From the NCBI RefSeq assembly GCF_000152905.1, contig NZ_CH672419.1, forward strand, positions 156,682 to 220,681: a DNA stretch of 64,000 nt, read 5' to 3'. The notes beneath the pieces are model-generated. The model made no database searches. It was not told the origin of the DNA and saw nothing but the letters and a program-made list of their open reading frames with translations. This DNA comes from Nitrobacter sp. Nb-311A. Lineage in GTDB: Bacteria > Pseudomonadota > Alphaproteobacteria > Rhizobiales > Xanthobacteraceae. The position numbers were made by a program, and so were the translations under genes. This document shows, one piece after another, positions 27,596 through 37,629 of the stretch (the first letter of the stretch is position 1; each line of letters begins with the position of its first letter).

Positions 27596-28843
27596 CTACT
27601 TTGCCGCAGGCGATCGAATTTGTTCGCCCATGACCGGCGCTCGCCTGACTTCCGTCAGATAGTTGAGGGTCAGCGACACCCAGACGATGCCGTAAAGCAG
27701 CATGAAGCAGCTCGAGTTCACACCAAGCAGGTCCAGGATCGCTCCGAATATGATCGGCAACAGAAAGCCGCCCAGACCGCCCGCCATGCCGACGATGCCG
27801 GACACTGCGCCCATGCTGTCAGGGAAATCGTCGCCGATGTACTTGAACGTCGAAGCCATGCCGCAGGCAAAGACGATACCGAGCGTGAACAGCAGCATTG
27901 TAAAAAACCACGACGGCAGGGCGATGCGGAAGCTCAGCGGGTCGCGGATCGTGTGCACGATCAGATCGGTTTTGGGGTAAGACAGCAGGAACAGGCAGAC
28001 CCAGGCGACCCACAGCACCCACCACGTCACGTTGTGGGCGCCGAAGCGATCCGACAGCCAGCCACCGAAAGCGCGGAAAGCGCCACCGGGGAGCGAGAAG
28101 CAGGCGGCGAGCAGCGACGCCTGCGCGATGGTGAAGCCGTACTCGGTCTTGAAGTATTGCGGCATCCAGATCGACAGCGCGGTGAAGCCGCCGAATACGA
28201 TCGAGTAGTACTGGCAGTATTTCCAGACCCGGGGATCGCGCAGCACCGACAGTTGCTGCCACATCGACGGCACCTGACCGCCGACGCCGGGATCAGGCTT
28301 GGACAACATCCAGAACAAAAGCGCCGTGACCAGCAGCGCGACGGCATAGACCTTGGGCACCGTCTGCCAGCCATGGGCCGTGATCAACCAGGGCGCGACG
28401 AACATGTTGAGCGCCGCACCGACCGTTCCCGCACCGAAGAAGCCCATCGCGAAACCGCGGCTCTCCTTGGGAAAGAAACGCGCGATGTAAGGCGTGCCGA
28501 CCGAAAACGAGGCGCCGACGAGGCCGAGCGCCAGTCCGAGCAGCAGAAACTGCCAGAGCGCGGTCGCATAGGCGGCAAGCCAGAGCGGGACCGCGCAGGC
28601 GACCAGTAACAGCAGCATGATGATCCGTCCGCCGAAGCGGTCGGTCCAAATACCCAGCGGCAAACGAAAGATCGCGCCGGTGAGGACGGGCGTCGCCGTG
28701 AGGAGACCGAACTCGGTCGAACCGAGCCCAAGCTGTTCGCGGATCGGAATGCCGACCACACCGAACATCATCCAGACCGCGAAACAGACGGTAAAGGCCC
28801 AGGTCGTGATGAGCAGGACCGACAGATTGCCAGATCTCGCCAT
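27596..28843 (-). CDS. NarK-type nitrate/nitrite MFS transporter
   Basis: This 415-residue inner-membrane protein of the major facilitator superfamily, NNP branch, should move nitrate or nitrite. About 12 membrane segments are visible. The first loop signature GIWTDRFGGRIIMLL (after helix 2) and the nitrate-signature-like GFFGAGTVGAALNMFVAPW in helix 5 support the assignment, as does GGWLSDRFGAHNV in the second half. No nitrate reductase or nitrite oxidoreductase genes are in the window, so direction of transport cannot be judged. It is a single gene, convergent with metY. Confidence 0.85.
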   Translation of the reverse strand: MARSGNLSVLLITTWAFTVCFAVWMMFGVVGIPIREQLGLGSTEFGLLTATPVLTGAIFRLPLGIWTDRFGGRIIMLLLLVACAVPLWLAAYATALWQFLLLGLALGLVGASFSVGTPYIARFFPKESRGFAMGFFGAGTVGAALNMFVAPWLITAHGWQTVPKVYAVALLVTALLFWMLSKPDPGVGGQVPSMWQQLSVLRDPRVWKYCQYYSIVFGGFTALSIWMPQYFKTEYGFTIAQASLLAACFSLPGGAFRAFGGWLSDRFGAHNVTWWVLWVAWVCLFLLSYPKTDLIVHTIRDPLSFRIALPSWFFTMLLFTLGIVFACGMASTFKYIGDDFPDSMGAVSGIVGMAGGLGGFLLPIIFGAILDLLGVNSSCFMLLYGIVWVSLTLNYLTEVRRAPVMGEQIRSPAAK

Positions 28844-28920
28844 TCCTCGCCCCGATCATGGCTCGCGTCGGCCGAATGGCTGACGTTCCGGCGTATCGAA
28901 CCTGACTTATGATTTCGCCA

Positions 28921-30000
28921 TCATGCCGCGACGCGCAGCCGTTGCCGTTCCAGCACTGTATTGCCAGCCGTCAGTCGTTCCGCCTGAACGACCGCAAGCG
29001 TCAGCACCAGGATCGCAACTCCCTGATGGACCAGCGCAAGCACGATAGGAACTTCATACAGGAGGGTGAGGATTCCAAGCGTTGCCTGTAGCGTCATTGC
29101 GGCCGCAAGCCAGAGCGCCCCGCGAACGACTCCGGCGCCTGCCCGCGACACAATCGCATCGATCGCATGCAAAACAGCAATCGCAAACAGCGTATACGCC
29201 ATCATGCGATGCTGGAATTGAACCGTAAGCGTATTGTCGAACAGATTACGCCACCATGGCTGCTCGAAAAACAGTCGGGCCGCAGACGGAATGAATGATC
29301 CGTCAATGTCCGGCCAGGTGTTGAAGACTCGCCCTGCCCGCAGCCCGGCAACCAGCGCCCCGAAGTAGAGTTGCACAAACACCAGCGCCAGCAGAACGCC
29401 GCTGGTTACGCGCAAGCGCATTGACGACAACGCCGGCGGCCGATCCGACAACCGCCGCAGGGTCCAGACGATCGCCGAGAAAATCAACAGCGCCAGCACG
29501 AGGTGCGTCGCGAGACGATACTGCGAAACCTCGACGCGCTGGGTGAGACCGGATGCGACCATCCACCAGCCGACCGCACCCTGAAGCCCGCCGAGACCGA
29601 AGATGATCCAGAGCCGCCGCTTCAAATCCGACGGCAGCGCGCCACGCCACATGAACCAGAGAAACGGCAGCAGGAACGCGACACCGATAAAGCGTCCCAG
29701 CAGACGATGGCTCCACTCCCACCAGAAAATCGTCTTGAACTGGTCGAGCGTCATGCCCGCGTTCATCTCGCTATACTGCGGTATCTTCTTGTAGCCCTCG
29801 AAGGCCTGGGACCACTCCCCCTGCGTGAGCGGCGGCAAGGTGCCGGTCACCGGTTTCCACTCGACGATCGAGAGGCCAGATTCGGTCAGCCGCGTCGCGC
29901 CTCCGACCAGGACCATCGCGGCAATCAGCAGCGCCACGAACATCAGCCACCCGCGCACGGCGCGCAGATGGGATTCCTTTTGTGCGATCGGACGGGTCAT
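28921..30000 (-). CDS. ctaA: Heme A synthase
   Basis: This 359-residue inner-membrane enzyme oxidises heme O to heme A for cytochrome aa3 oxidase. It has eight hydrophobic helices in two similar four-helix halves and the conserved histidines in [48 protein letters not shown] and [15 protein letters not shown]. The [26 protein letters not shown] segment after the first helix is the hallmark of the type 2 (COX15-like, alphaproteobacterial) form. It lacks the extracellular cysteine pair of the Bacillus type. It is divergent from the DUF2842 gene. Confidence 0.96.
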   Translation of the reverse strand: MTRPIAQKESHLRAVRGWLMFVALLIAAMVLVGGATRLTESGLSIVEWKPVTGTLPPLTQGEWSQAFEGYKKIPQYSEMNAGMTLDQFKTIFWWEWSHRLLGRFIGVAFLLPFLWFMWRGALPSDLKRRLWIIFGLGGLQGAVGWWMVASGLTQRVEVSQYRLATHLVLALLIFSAIVWTLRRLSDRPPALSSMRLRVTSGVLLALVFVQLYFGALVAGLRAGRVFNTWPDIDGSFIPSAARLFFEQPWWRNLFDNTLTVQFQHRMMAYTLFAIAVLHAIDAIVSRAGAGVVRGALWLAAAMTLQATLGILTLLYEVPIVLALVHQGVAILVLTLAVVQAERLTAGNTVLERQRLRVAA

Positions 30001-30096
30001 CGAAAAAGCCGCGGTTGAAGGTATTTTTCGTGCCCTTTATAGTCCACCGCAGCCCCGGCGCAAGCCTCGTCCCGGTCAAGAGTTGCATTTTAGGGT

Positions 30097-30303
30097 ATGC
30101 GGATACGCACTCGAAAGTTCCTCGGCACGATCGCTTTGCTGGTGCTGGTCGTCGTCTGGTCGCTGCTGGGCATGACGGTTGCACAAACGCCGTGGCTGGC
30201 GGCGTCCGGCTTCTACCAGGCGATCTTCTATGTCGTCGCCGGACTTGGCTGGGTCTTGCCGGCTATGCCGATCGTGAGTTGGATGGCGAAACCCGACGCG
30301 TGA
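30097..30303 (+). CDS. DUF2842 small membrane protein
   Basis: This 68-residue protein has two hydrophobic segments (about 8-28 and 38-60) and the family pattern RKFLGTIALLVLVVVWSLLGM with WVLPAMPIVSWM at the end. The DUF2842 family is common in alphaproteobacteria, often near ctaA, and has no known function. Its position divergent from ctaA suggests a link to respiratory-complex assembly, which is inference. Confidence 0.85.
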   Translation: MRIRTRKFLGTIALLVLVVVWSLLGMTVAQTPWLAASGFYQAIFYVVAGLGWVLPAMPIVSWMAKPDA

Positions 30304-30496
30304 AGCGCCGGTCGTCGTTTCCAGGCGCGAACGCAAGCCTGCGATCCGAACCTTTCTGCTCACTCGACTTCGACGCGAATGCCTTCGCGAACCGCCTTCT
30401 CGTCGCTCACATGTTGCCATTACTCTTTGTTGAGATTTTTTGTGCGAAAGTCCGACAGATCAAAAAGCTAACAAAAAGTTGATAACAGGCTCAGTA

Positions 30497-31690
30497 ATGA
30501 CCATGGCGGCTCTGATCGAAGGTCCGACCGCGAAGTCACAGGTGCGATCAGGCGAACGGCGCATCGCGCATCTCGAAATCCTTCAGGATCTGCGCGAAGC
30601 CGAGCTGATCTGGCGTAACCTCGAAGCGACGCAGCTTTCGACTCCCTATCAGCGATTTGACTTCCTGTCCGCCTGGCAGCGGCACATCGAAACCAACCAA
30701 CAACTTCTGCCCGGCATTATCGTCGCCTGCGACGCTCAGCAACAGCCGCTGCTGCTGCTCCCGCTCGTAATCGGCATGGAAAGTGGCGTCCGTGTCGCAC
30801 GGTTCATGGGCGGCAAGCATACCACCTTCAACATGGCGCTCTGGCAGCGGGAATTCGCGGCCTCCGCTACGCGTGCAGATCTCGATGCGCTGATTCAGGG
30901 AATCAGGGGACTTCCGACCAGAATCGACGTGCTGGCATTTACACGGCAGCCGCGGCGCTGGCGCGATCTCCAAAATCCAATGGCGCTCTTGCCGAACCAG
31001 CCCTCGGCCAATGGCTGTCCGTTGATGATATTGTCGCCGGGCGCCCCGCCGTCGGAGCGCATCAGCAACTCGTTTCGACGCCGGCTCAAGGGCAAGGAAC
31101 GCAAACTCGAACCACTGCCCGGCTATCGCTATCGCGTGGCGTCGACGGACGCCGAGATCAAACGGATGTGCGATGCGTTCTTCACGGTCAAGCCGCTGCG
31201 GATGGCCGAGCAGAAGCTTCCGAACGTGTTCGCCGAGGCGGGCGTCGAGGATTTCCTGCGCACGGCCTGCCTGACACCTCTGACGGGTGGCGGGCGCGCC
31301 ATCGAGATCCACGGCCTCGAATGCGACGCCGAGGTGATCGCGATCTTCGCCGGCGTCGCGGACGGACACCGCTTCTCGATGATGTTCAACACCTACACCA
31401 TGTCGGAAAACGCCCGCTACAGTCCCGGCCTGATCCTGATGCGCAATATCATCGATCACTATGCTGAGTGCGGATACACCTCGCTCGATCTCGGAATCGG
31501 ATCGGACGATTACAAGCGCCTGTTCTGCAAAAGCGACGAACCAATCTTCGACAGCTACCTGCCGCTCACCGCGCGCGGCAGAATGGCCGCCATTGGCATG
31601 TCATCGCTGGCGCGCGCCAAACGCTTCGTGAAGCAGACGCCGGCGCTGAAGCGATCGGCTCAGATGTTGCGCGGGATAATGCATCGCTGA
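30497..31690 (+). CDS. GNAT-fold acyltransferase, CelD/BcsL type
   Basis: This 397-residue soluble protein belongs to the GNAT-related group annotated as cellulose-biosynthesis acyltransferases (CelD/BcsL, COG5653). The ATG at 30497 (MTMAALIEG) is chosen over 30440. The N-terminal half contains LIWRNLEATQLSTPYQRFDFLSAW and LPLVIGMESGVRVARFMGGKHTTFNM; the C-terminal half contains RRLKGKERKLEPLPGYRY and FNTYTMSENARYSPGLILMRNIIDHYAE, followed by LDLGIGSDDYKRLFCK, the acceptor-binding area. It opens the exopolysaccharide locus and probably acylates a polysaccharide or precursor. Acyl donor and acceptor are unknown. Confidence 0.8.
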   Translation: MTMAALIEGPTAKSQVRSGERRIAHLEILQDLREAELIWRNLEATQLSTPYQRFDFLSAWQRHIETNQQLLPGIIVACDAQQQPLLLLPLVIGMESGVRVARFMGGKHTTFNMALWQREFAASATRADLDALIQGIRGLPTRIDVLAFTRQPRRWRDLQNPMALLPNQPSANGCPLMILSPGAPPSERISNSFRRRLKGKERKLEPLPGYRYRVASTDAEIKRMCDAFFTVKPLRMAEQKLPNVFAEAGVEDFLRTACLTPLTGGGRAIEIHGLECDAEVIAIFAGVADGHRFSMMFNTYTMSENARYSPGLILMRNIIDHYAECGYTSLDLGIGSDDYKRLFCKSDEPIFDSYLPLTARGRMAAIGMSSLARAKRFVKQTPALKRSAQMLRGIMHR

Positions 31691-31710
31691 CGCCCCGCAC
31701 CGGCGAACGA

Positions 31711-33864
31711 TCAAGCCGCCTCGCGAGGTCCGGCCTGGACGCCCGAGCGTGGCGATGCCGGATCGAGCATCGTCACGATCGTAAAGCCGACAGCCTTGAG
31801 TTGGCTGCTCATCCGCGTCCGCGCATCGGCGTTCATCGACGGGTCGGGAATGACGATGGCGCGCGCCTGCTCCGTCAGGAGCTTCGCCGGGAGGTCGGTG
31901 GCGGTGCCTGCGACGAGCAGCACATGATCGTAGACGCGCAACAGGGCATCGAGTGCAAGTGCGAGACGCGGCGATTGCAGCAGCGAGCGATCGGCGTCAA
32001 AACGTCCAGCGCCGACAAGATGGAGCTGCGAGAGCCGGTCGCGGGTAATGACCTCTCCGAAAGATGCCTCGCCCCGCATCAGGTCGGCCAGCCCTGGCGC
32101 CGCCGCATCGACCGAAGTCGCCGACAGCGTCGACGATGACGGCGACAGGTCGACCAGGACGACTTTGGCACCATCGGCTAATAGTCGCGCAAGCCCGAGC
32201 GACGCGAGCATGATGCTCTCGTTCTGGCCGGCGCCCATGACCGTAATCTTGCGCGCCGCTTTGCCCGCCGCTCGCAAATCGCTAGCGAGACGATCAATCC
32301 CTACCAGATCCGCGGCTGGCGCGGAATCAATCCGGAACTCCCCTAACCCCTGCGTAGCAGGACGAACTGCAGCCTGCCCCCGCGGCGAAGTGATGCGCAG
32401 CAGCTCGCCGGTCGCGATGATCCCGGCGGTCAGCATCAGGGTCGCCAGCGTCGCAATCAGGACGATGGGCAACTTCTTCGGATAGGCTGGCGTGTTTGAG
32501 ACGATGGCGCGCGAGATGATGCGGCCATCGGACGGCGCCGCATCGATGTTTTCGCGCGTGGTGGCTTCGCGATACTTTGCGAGATAGGATTCCAACAAAT
32601 CGCGCTGCGCCCTGGCTTCGCGCTCCAGCGCACGCAGCTTGACGTCGTCGCCGTTGGAGGACGTCGCCAGCTTCTTCAACTGATCAAGACTGTTGCTGAG
32701 ACTTTCGACCCGGCCGCTGGCGATACGGGCGTCGTTTTCCAGAGACCGCGAAATCTTGCCTGCCTCCTCGCGCAACTGGCGATCGAGATCCGCGAGCTGG
32801 GCCTTGAGTTCCCTGATCCGCGGATGCCGGTCGAGCAGGGTTGACGACTGCTCCGCCAGTTGCGCGCGCAACGTTACGCGCTGTTCGGAAAGGCGGCGGA
32901 TCAGTTCCGAATTGAGAACTTCCGAGGCTTCGATCGGTCTACCGCTCTCAAGCATCCCGCGGATCAGTCGTGCTTTCGATTCCGCGTCGGACTTGAGCGC
33001 ACGCGCGTTGTTCAGCTGAGTATTGAGTTCACCCAGTTGCTGGTTGGATAGCGACGTGTTGTTGGTGCCGATGAAAAGGCTGGATTTCGACCGGAAATCT
33101 TCCACCCGCGCCTCGGCATCGGCGACCTTTTTGCGCAGGTTGTCGATCTCTCCGGACAACCATTGTCCTGCGGCCTTCGCCTGCTCCTGACGAGCGTTCA
33201 GTTGCAGGATAAGATAGCCGTCCGCAATCGAATTCGCGATCTGGGCTGCGAGTTCCGGATCGTATGATTGGAACTCAATGACGATCACGCGGGATTTGTC
33301 GACGGCGTAGGCAGTCAACCGGTCGTAGTAGGCATCCAGAACGCGCTCCTCCGGCGTCATCCGAAGCGGGTCGCGGCCGATTCCGAACAGCGCAAGCAGC
33401 GATTTGATCGGCGACACGCCACGCAATACCGGATCGAATTCCGGATTCTCCGCAAGCCCGTTCTTTTTGATAACCTCGCGGGCAAGGTCGCGTGACAGCA
33501 CCAGTTGAACCTGGCTGGCGACAGCTTCCGGATCAAGCGCGTTGCGTTCGTCGTTCCGCTCGCCGCTCGGGCGCAAGAAAACATTTTCACGTCCATCGAT
33601 CAGGATGCGGGCTTCGGACTTGTATCTGGGCGTGATCAGATTGACGATGAGAAGCGAAAGCGCGAAGGCGAGAAGCGTCGGGATGATGATCAAGCGCTTT
33701 TTGCGCAGCAGCACCCGCCAGATGGAGCGCAGATCAAGGTCACTGAACTCCGGATCGGGCAGAGTTTCGGACGCCGCAGGAACTGGCGCGGATACCATCG
33801 CTTCGGATTTAGTCCCGAGATCCGACATCTTGTTCTTGACGGCACGCCAGAACGCAAATCGCAT
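31711..33864 (-). CDS. Wzc/GumC-like polysaccharide chain-length protein with degenerate kinase domain
   Basis: This 717-residue inner-membrane protein should set exopolysaccharide chain length and couple the polymerase to the outer-membrane OPX protein. ATG at 33864 follows GGGAG. A Wzz domain begins at about 40 (DLDLRSIWRVLLRKKRLIIIP), a long periplasmic coiled coil spans about 200-440, and the second membrane segment includes LPIVLIATLATLMLTAGIIA. The C-terminal domain resembles a BY-kinase, but near residue 540 the Walker A region reads GAGQNESIMLASLGLA without GKS/T, and Walker A' reads VVLVDLSPS. There is no C-terminal tyrosine cluster. Kinase activity is therefore unlikely. It is divergent from the OPX gene. 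Confidence 0.88.
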   Translation of the reverse strand: MRFAFWRAVKNKMSDLGTKSEAMVSAPVPAASETLPDPEFSDLDLRSIWRVLLRKKRLIIIPTLLAFALSLLIVNLITPRYKSEARILIDGRENVFLRPSGERNDERNALDPEAVASQVQLVLSRDLAREVIKKNGLAENPEFDPVLRGVSPIKSLLALFGIGRDPLRMTPEERVLDAYYDRLTAYAVDKSRVIVIEFQSYDPELAAQIANSIADGYLILQLNARQEQAKAAGQWLSGEIDNLRKKVADAEARVEDFRSKSSLFIGTNNTSLSNQQLGELNTQLNNARALKSDAESKARLIRGMLESGRPIEASEVLNSELIRRLSEQRVTLRAQLAEQSSTLLDRHPRIRELKAQLADLDRQLREEAGKISRSLENDARIASGRVESLSNSLDQLKKLATSSNGDDVKLRALEREARAQRDLLESYLAKYREATTRENIDAAPSDGRIISRAIVSNTPAYPKKLPIVLIATLATLMLTAGIIATGELLRITSPRGQAAVRPATQGLGEFRIDSAPAADLVGIDRLASDLRAAGKAARKITVMGAGQNESIMLASLGLARLLADGAKVVLVDLSPSSSTLSATSVDAAAPGLADLMRGEASFGEVITRDRLSQLHLVGAGRFDADRSLLQSPRLALALDALLRVYDHVLLVAGTATDLPAKLLTEQARAIVIPDPSMNADARTRMSSQLKAVGFTIVTMLDPASPRSGVQAGPREAA

Positions 33865-34110
33865 TGCTTACTCCCGCTGGACGCTCAAGCGCTTCGGGTG
33901 AACCTGACATCGGCCCGCTGAACCGGAGGCAAATGTTGGAGCTTTGAATAGGACCGCTCAGCCGAACGGGACGATTACAGTCGATTATAGTTTCCGCCGA
34001 GTTAACCCCGCGCGCCGGGAGAATCCGACCAATGCGTCGCGAGGACCCTCGCTTACGGTTTATTAACCACAAAAGCCTTTAATCAATTTGATATTTTTCA
34101 TGGATGCCTG
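33865..34110. promoter_or_regulatory. Divergent promoter region of the exopolysaccharide locus
   Basis: This 246-base gap separates the chain-length gene (leftward) from the OPX gene (rightward). The stretch 34050-34100 is AT-rich (TTTATTAACCACAAAAGCC and ATTTGATATTTTTCATGG) and is the likeliest promoter for the rightward EPS genes. TTAACC occurs twice (near 34002 and 34055). No gene seen. Confidence 0.4.
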
Positions 34111-34818
34111 ATGCGAAACGTGCGTGCCGTCACCTTGTGCCTGCTGAGCGCGCTGGCGTTATCGGGATGCATGCGGCAACCGGCGCCGGTGGCGATGGTT
34201 CGCCCGCATAACGATCTCGATGCGCTGGCCTACGGAGGACGGATGGCGCTCGCGCCGCCGCCGGTCCCTCGCCGTGGCCTGTGGCATACGCCAGCCTTCG
34301 CCAGCGCCGCTACGCCGGTGGTCTACGCTGCCGCGCCGCCACCCCTTCTTGTGCATGATGCCGCCTATCGGCTCGGTGCTGGCGACCGGCTGCGCATCGT
34401 GGTCTACGGCCAGGAGGGTCTCACCAATACCTATCTGGTCGATGCCGGCGGCAACATCACCATGCCGCTGATCGGCGCTGTCACTGCGCGCGGCCGCACG
34501 CCGGCGGAACTGTCCGCCGCCATCGCCGCGCGGCTGCGCAAGGGCTACATTCGCCAGCCCTACGTCGCCGCTGAGGTCGAGGCCTATCGGCCGTTCTTCA
34601 TTCTCGGCGAGGTGGCGGCTCCCGGCCAATATCCGTTCGTGCCCAACATGACGGTCGAAAGCGCCGTCGCCATCGCCGGCGGTTTCTCGCCACGCGCCAG
34701 ACGCGACCTCGTCACCATCACCCACACCGATGCCCGTGGCACCGTCCGCCTCATCGTTCCCACCGCTACGCAGCTCAGCCCCGGCGACACCGTCCTCGTC
34801 GACGAACGCTGGTTCTGA
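34111..34818 (+). CDS. OPX-family polysaccharide export lipoprotein
   Basis: This 235-residue outer-membrane lipoprotein is of the Wza/GumB/ExoF type, which forms or supports the exopolysaccharide exit channel. A signal peptide ends in the lipobox LALSGC with cysteine near residue 20. The polysaccharide export domain begins at YRLGAGDRLRIVVYGQEGLTNTY and continues with VDAGGNITMPLIGAVTARGRTPAEL. The SLBB-like part holds FFILGEVAAPGQYPFVPNMTVESAVAIAGGF. It is short compared with Wza, so it has only the periplasmic ring domains. It is transcribed with the GT4 gene 3 bases downstream. Confidence 0.92.
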   Translation: MRNVRAVTLCLLSALALSGCMRQPAPVAMVRPHNDLDALAYGGRMALAPPPVPRRGLWHTPAFASAATPVVYAAAPPPLLVHDAAYRLGAGDRLRIVVYGQEGLTNTYLVDAGGNITMPLIGAVTARGRTPAELSAAIAARLRKGYIRQPYVAAEVEAYRPFFILGEVAAPGQYPFVPNMTVESAVAIAGGFSPRARRDLVTITHTDARGTVRLIVPTATQLSPGDTVLVDERWF

Positions 34819-34821
34819 CCC

Positions 34822-35955
34822 ATGGCGCCGCCGCTCGACCGACCGCTCCGCATCCTTCATGCCGTGCGCGCGCCGGTCGGCGGGATCATCCGACATATTC
34901 TCGATGTCGCGAACGGACAGGCCGATCGAGGACACCTCGTCGGCATCGTCACCGACAGCCTCACCGGCGGGGAACGCGCGGCTGCTGCTCTCGCAGAGAT
35001 CGCCCCCCGAATGAAACTCGGGATCCACCGTATTCCGATCCGCCGGAACCCTCATCCTGGCGATTTGTTTGCATGGATGAAATTCACCGCGCTGGTGCGA
35101 AAGCTTAAGCCGAATGTCCTTCACGGACACGGCGCCAAGGCCGGCGCCTTCGTGCGGCTGAAGGGTCCCTCGAAAGGCGTAATCCGTGTCTACACGCCGC
35201 ACGGCGGATCCCTGCACTTCCCGCCGACGACAATGAAGGGAATGTTTTACAGTCGTCTCGAACGCGCGCTGATGAATCGCACCGACCTGTTCCTGTTCGA
35301 GAGCGCATTCGCGCGGAATACCTATCAGCGCATCGTCGGCATCCCGGCCGGACTGGTGAAATGCGTCTTCAACGGCGTAACGGCCGGCGAATTCGATCCC
35401 GTTACTCTGGCCGAGGATGCGACCGACGTCATCTATGTCGGCGAGTTCAGACATATCAAGGGCGCCGACCTGCTGATCGAGGCGGTGGCGCTTTTGCGGG
35501 AGCGCGGTAAACGCCTCACGCTCACGCTCGCAGGGGATGGCGAGGAAACAGGAGCGCTGAAAGCCCAGGTCCAGCGCCTTGATCTTGAAGAGACGGTCCG
35601 CTTCATTGGACACGTCAAGGCGCGCTATGGATTCTCCAAAGGCCGCTTGCTGATCGTGCCCTCGCGCGGCGACTCCATGCCCTATGTGGTGATCGAAGCG
35701 GCGGCGGCAGCTGTTCCCATGATCGCGGCGAAGGTCGGTGGCATCCCGGAAATTTTCGACTCGTATACCGACGCGCTGTTTCCCCCCGGCGTCGTCACTG
35801 CCTTGGCTGACGCCATTGAGGCCGCGTTAAATGACCCTGCGGCCGCCGCCGCACGCGCAAAAGCGCTACGCGAGCGCATCCTCATGCATTTCTCGCAGAC
35901 AGCGATGGTCGAGGGCGTCATGGCGGGCTATCGCGAGACGTTTGCGAGAGATTAA
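34822..35955 (+). CDS. Family 4 glycosyltransferase
   Basis: This 377-residue GT-B fold enzyme probably adds one sugar of the exopolysaccharide repeat unit on the cytoplasmic face. The N-terminal domain shows ILHAVRAPVGGIIRHILDVANGQADRGH, the acceptor-side glycine loop, and VLHGHGAKAGAFVRL. The C-terminal nucleotide-sugar domain shows DVIYVGEFRHIKGADLLIEAVALL, LTLAGDGEE, and the EX7E region PYVVIEAAAAAVPMIAAKVGGIPEIF. The ATG lies 3 bases after the OPX stop. Sugar and linkage cannot be told. Confidence 0.92.
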   Translation: MAPPLDRPLRILHAVRAPVGGIIRHILDVANGQADRGHLVGIVTDSLTGGERAAAALAEIAPRMKLGIHRIPIRRNPHPGDLFAWMKFTALVRKLKPNVLHGHGAKAGAFVRLKGPSKGVIRVYTPHGGSLHFPPTTMKGMFYSRLERALMNRTDLFLFESAFARNTYQRIVGIPAGLVKCVFNGVTAGEFDPVTLAEDATDVIYVGEFRHIKGADLLIEAVALLRERGKRLTLTLAGDGEETGALKAQVQRLDLEETVRFIGHVKARYGFSKGRLLIVPSRGDSMPYVVIEAAAAAVPMIAAKVGGIPEIFDSYTDALFPPGVVTALADAIEAALNDPAAAAARAKALRERILMHFSQTAMVEGVMAGYRETFARD

Positions 35956-36063
35956 CCATTTCCGAAATGCCGGGAGTTGCGCGAAACCAAATCTTCCCGA
36001 TTTAGTCCTTTAGTCGCCCTGAGAACGCCATCCTGGTGTGTGGCGCGATTTGGACTTGAGGAC

Positions 36064-37596
36064 ATGGACCCTATCAACGCTCGCTCAACGATCGATGCAG
36101 CAGCGAGCAGCGGCCTCGGGATACCCGTGGAGCGTCGCCGACGGCTGTCACCCGCGGCGCTTGCCGTCACCAATCAAAAGGTACGGCCGGCCTATTCGCC
36201 CGTCGTCATCACCGGCATCGTCCGTGCCGCAGACTTCGTGCTGCTCAGCCTTATCGGCATCGCGCTTTATCTTGGATACGTTGCCCGCATCGACGGGTTT
36301 AGCTGGAGCTACATCGCAGCGATCCCTGCCATGTCCGCCACCGCGGTCGTGTGTTTCCAGGCTGCGGACATCTACGACATCCAGGTTTTCCGCGGCCAAT
36401 TGCGGCAGATGACGCGGATGATTTCGTCCTGGGCGTTCGTTTTCCTGTTGTTCATTTGCGTCTCGTTCTTCGTCAAGCTCGGCGATTCCGTCTCGCGGCT
36501 CTGGCTGGCCTCGTTCTTTTTTGTCGGACTGACCGGCCTCATCGCCGGGCGGCTCCTGCTGCGCGCCGTGATCCGCCGTTGGGCACGCGACGGCCGGCTG
36601 GAACGCCGCACCGTCATCATCGGCTCCGACACGAACGGAGAAAATCTCATCAACGCGTTGAGAGCGCAGGAAGACTCCGACATCGAAATTTTGGGCGTGT
36701 TCGATGATCGCAACGACTCGCGCGCCTTCGACAGTTGCGCCGGAAGCCCCAAGCTCGGCAAGGTCGACGACGTGCTCGAATTCGCGCGGCGTACCCGGCT
36801 CGATCTTGTACTGTTCGCGCTGCCGATTTCGGCGGAAACGCGGATCCTCGCGATGTTGAAAAAGCTGTGGGTGCTCCCGGTCGATATCCGGTTATCGGCG
36901 CACACTAACCAACTGCGCTTTCGCCCCCGCGCCTATTCCTTTCTCGGCAAAATTCCGATGCTTGACGTCTTCGAGGCCCCGATCACCGACTGGGATCTGG
37001 TGATGAAATGGCTGTTCGACAGGATTATCGGCGGTTTCATTCTGCTGCTCGCCTCGCCGGTGATGGCGCTGGTCGCACTCGCGATCAAGCTCGATAGTCC
37101 GGGCCCGGTGCTGTTTCGCCAGAAACGCTTCGGTTTCAACAACGAGCGCATCGAAGTCTTCAAGTTCCGCTCGCTGTTCCACGATCAGGCGGATCCCATG
37201 GCCACGAAAGTCGTGACCAAAAACGACAGCCGTGTCACCCGGGTCGGACGATTCATCCGAAAAACCAGCCTGGACGAACTGCCGCAACTCTTCAACGTCG
37301 TCTTCAAGGGCGACCTCTCCCTCGTCGGACCACGTCCCCATGCCGTGCAGGGCAAACTGCAGAGCCAGCTATTCGATGAGGCGGTTGACGGCTATTTCGC
37401 GCGCCACCGCGTTAAACCGGGCATTACGGGGTGGGCGCAGATCAATGGCTGGCGTGGCGAGATCGACAACGAAGAAAAGATCCAGAAGCGTGTCGAGTTT
37501 GACCTCTACTACATCGAAAACTGGTCGGTACTGTTCGATCTTGATATCCTGTTCAAGACGCCGCTGGCGCTGTTGAAATCCGAGAACGCGTACTGA
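36064..37596 (+). CDS. Undecaprenyl-phosphate sugar-1-phosphate transferase, WcaJ type
   Basis: This inner-membrane enzyme starts exopolysaccharide synthesis by moving a hexose-1-phosphate, commonly glucose, to undecaprenyl phosphate. I place the start at ATG 36064 after GAGG (510 residues). Four N-terminal membrane helices (about 60-160) precede a Rossmann-like CoA-binding domain ([29 protein letters not shown]). The catalytic polyprenyl transferase domain starts with a hydrophobic hairpin ([20 protein letters not shown]). It then shows [24 protein letters not shown], with further conserved residues in [32 protein letters not shown] and [19 protein letters not shown]. It is co-oriented with the GT4 and polymerase genes. 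Confidence 0.94.
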   Translation: MDPINARSTIDAAASSGLGIPVERRRRLSPAALAVTNQKVRPAYSPVVITGIVRAADFVLLSLIGIALYLGYVARIDGFSWSYIAAIPAMSATAVVCFQAADIYDIQVFRGQLRQMTRMISSWAFVFLLFICVSFFVKLGDSVSRLWLASFFFVGLTGLIAGRLLLRAVIRRWARDGRLERRTVIIGSDTNGENLINALRAQEDSDIEILGVFDDRNDSRAFDSCAGSPKLGKVDDVLEFARRTRLDLVLFALPISAETRILAMLKKLWVLPVDIRLSAHTNQLRFRPRAYSFLGKIPMLDVFEAPITDWDLVMKWLFDRIIGGFILLLASPVMALVALAIKLDSPGPVLFRQKRFGFNNERIEVFKFRSLFHDQADPMATKVVTKNDSRVTRVGRFIRKTSLDELPQLFNVVFKGDLSLVGPRPHAVQGKLQSQLFDEAVDGYFARHRVKPGITGWAQINGWRGEIDNEEKIQKRVEFDLYYIENWSVLFDLDILFKTPLALLKSENAY

Positions 37597-37629
37597 TCCG
37601 GCCTGGTGCGTTGAGTTTGTGAAAGTGTA

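Noticed and set aside
27620-28609. Long open frame (about 329 codons) antisense to the NarK-like gene
   Set aside because: Highly charged, repetitive product typical of an antisense shadow in GC-rich DNA; the opposite strand encodes a clear MFS transporter.
27596-28843. NarK-like gene as proof of a Nitrobacter genome
   Set aside because: Such transporters occur in many related bacteria and no nitrite oxidoreductase genes are visible, so the genus was left open.
34159-35613. Long open frame (about 484 codons) antisense to the OPX and GT4 genes
   Set aside because: It is a high-GC shadow of two well-supported genes; its composition is Arg/Asp/Gly-rich and matches no family.
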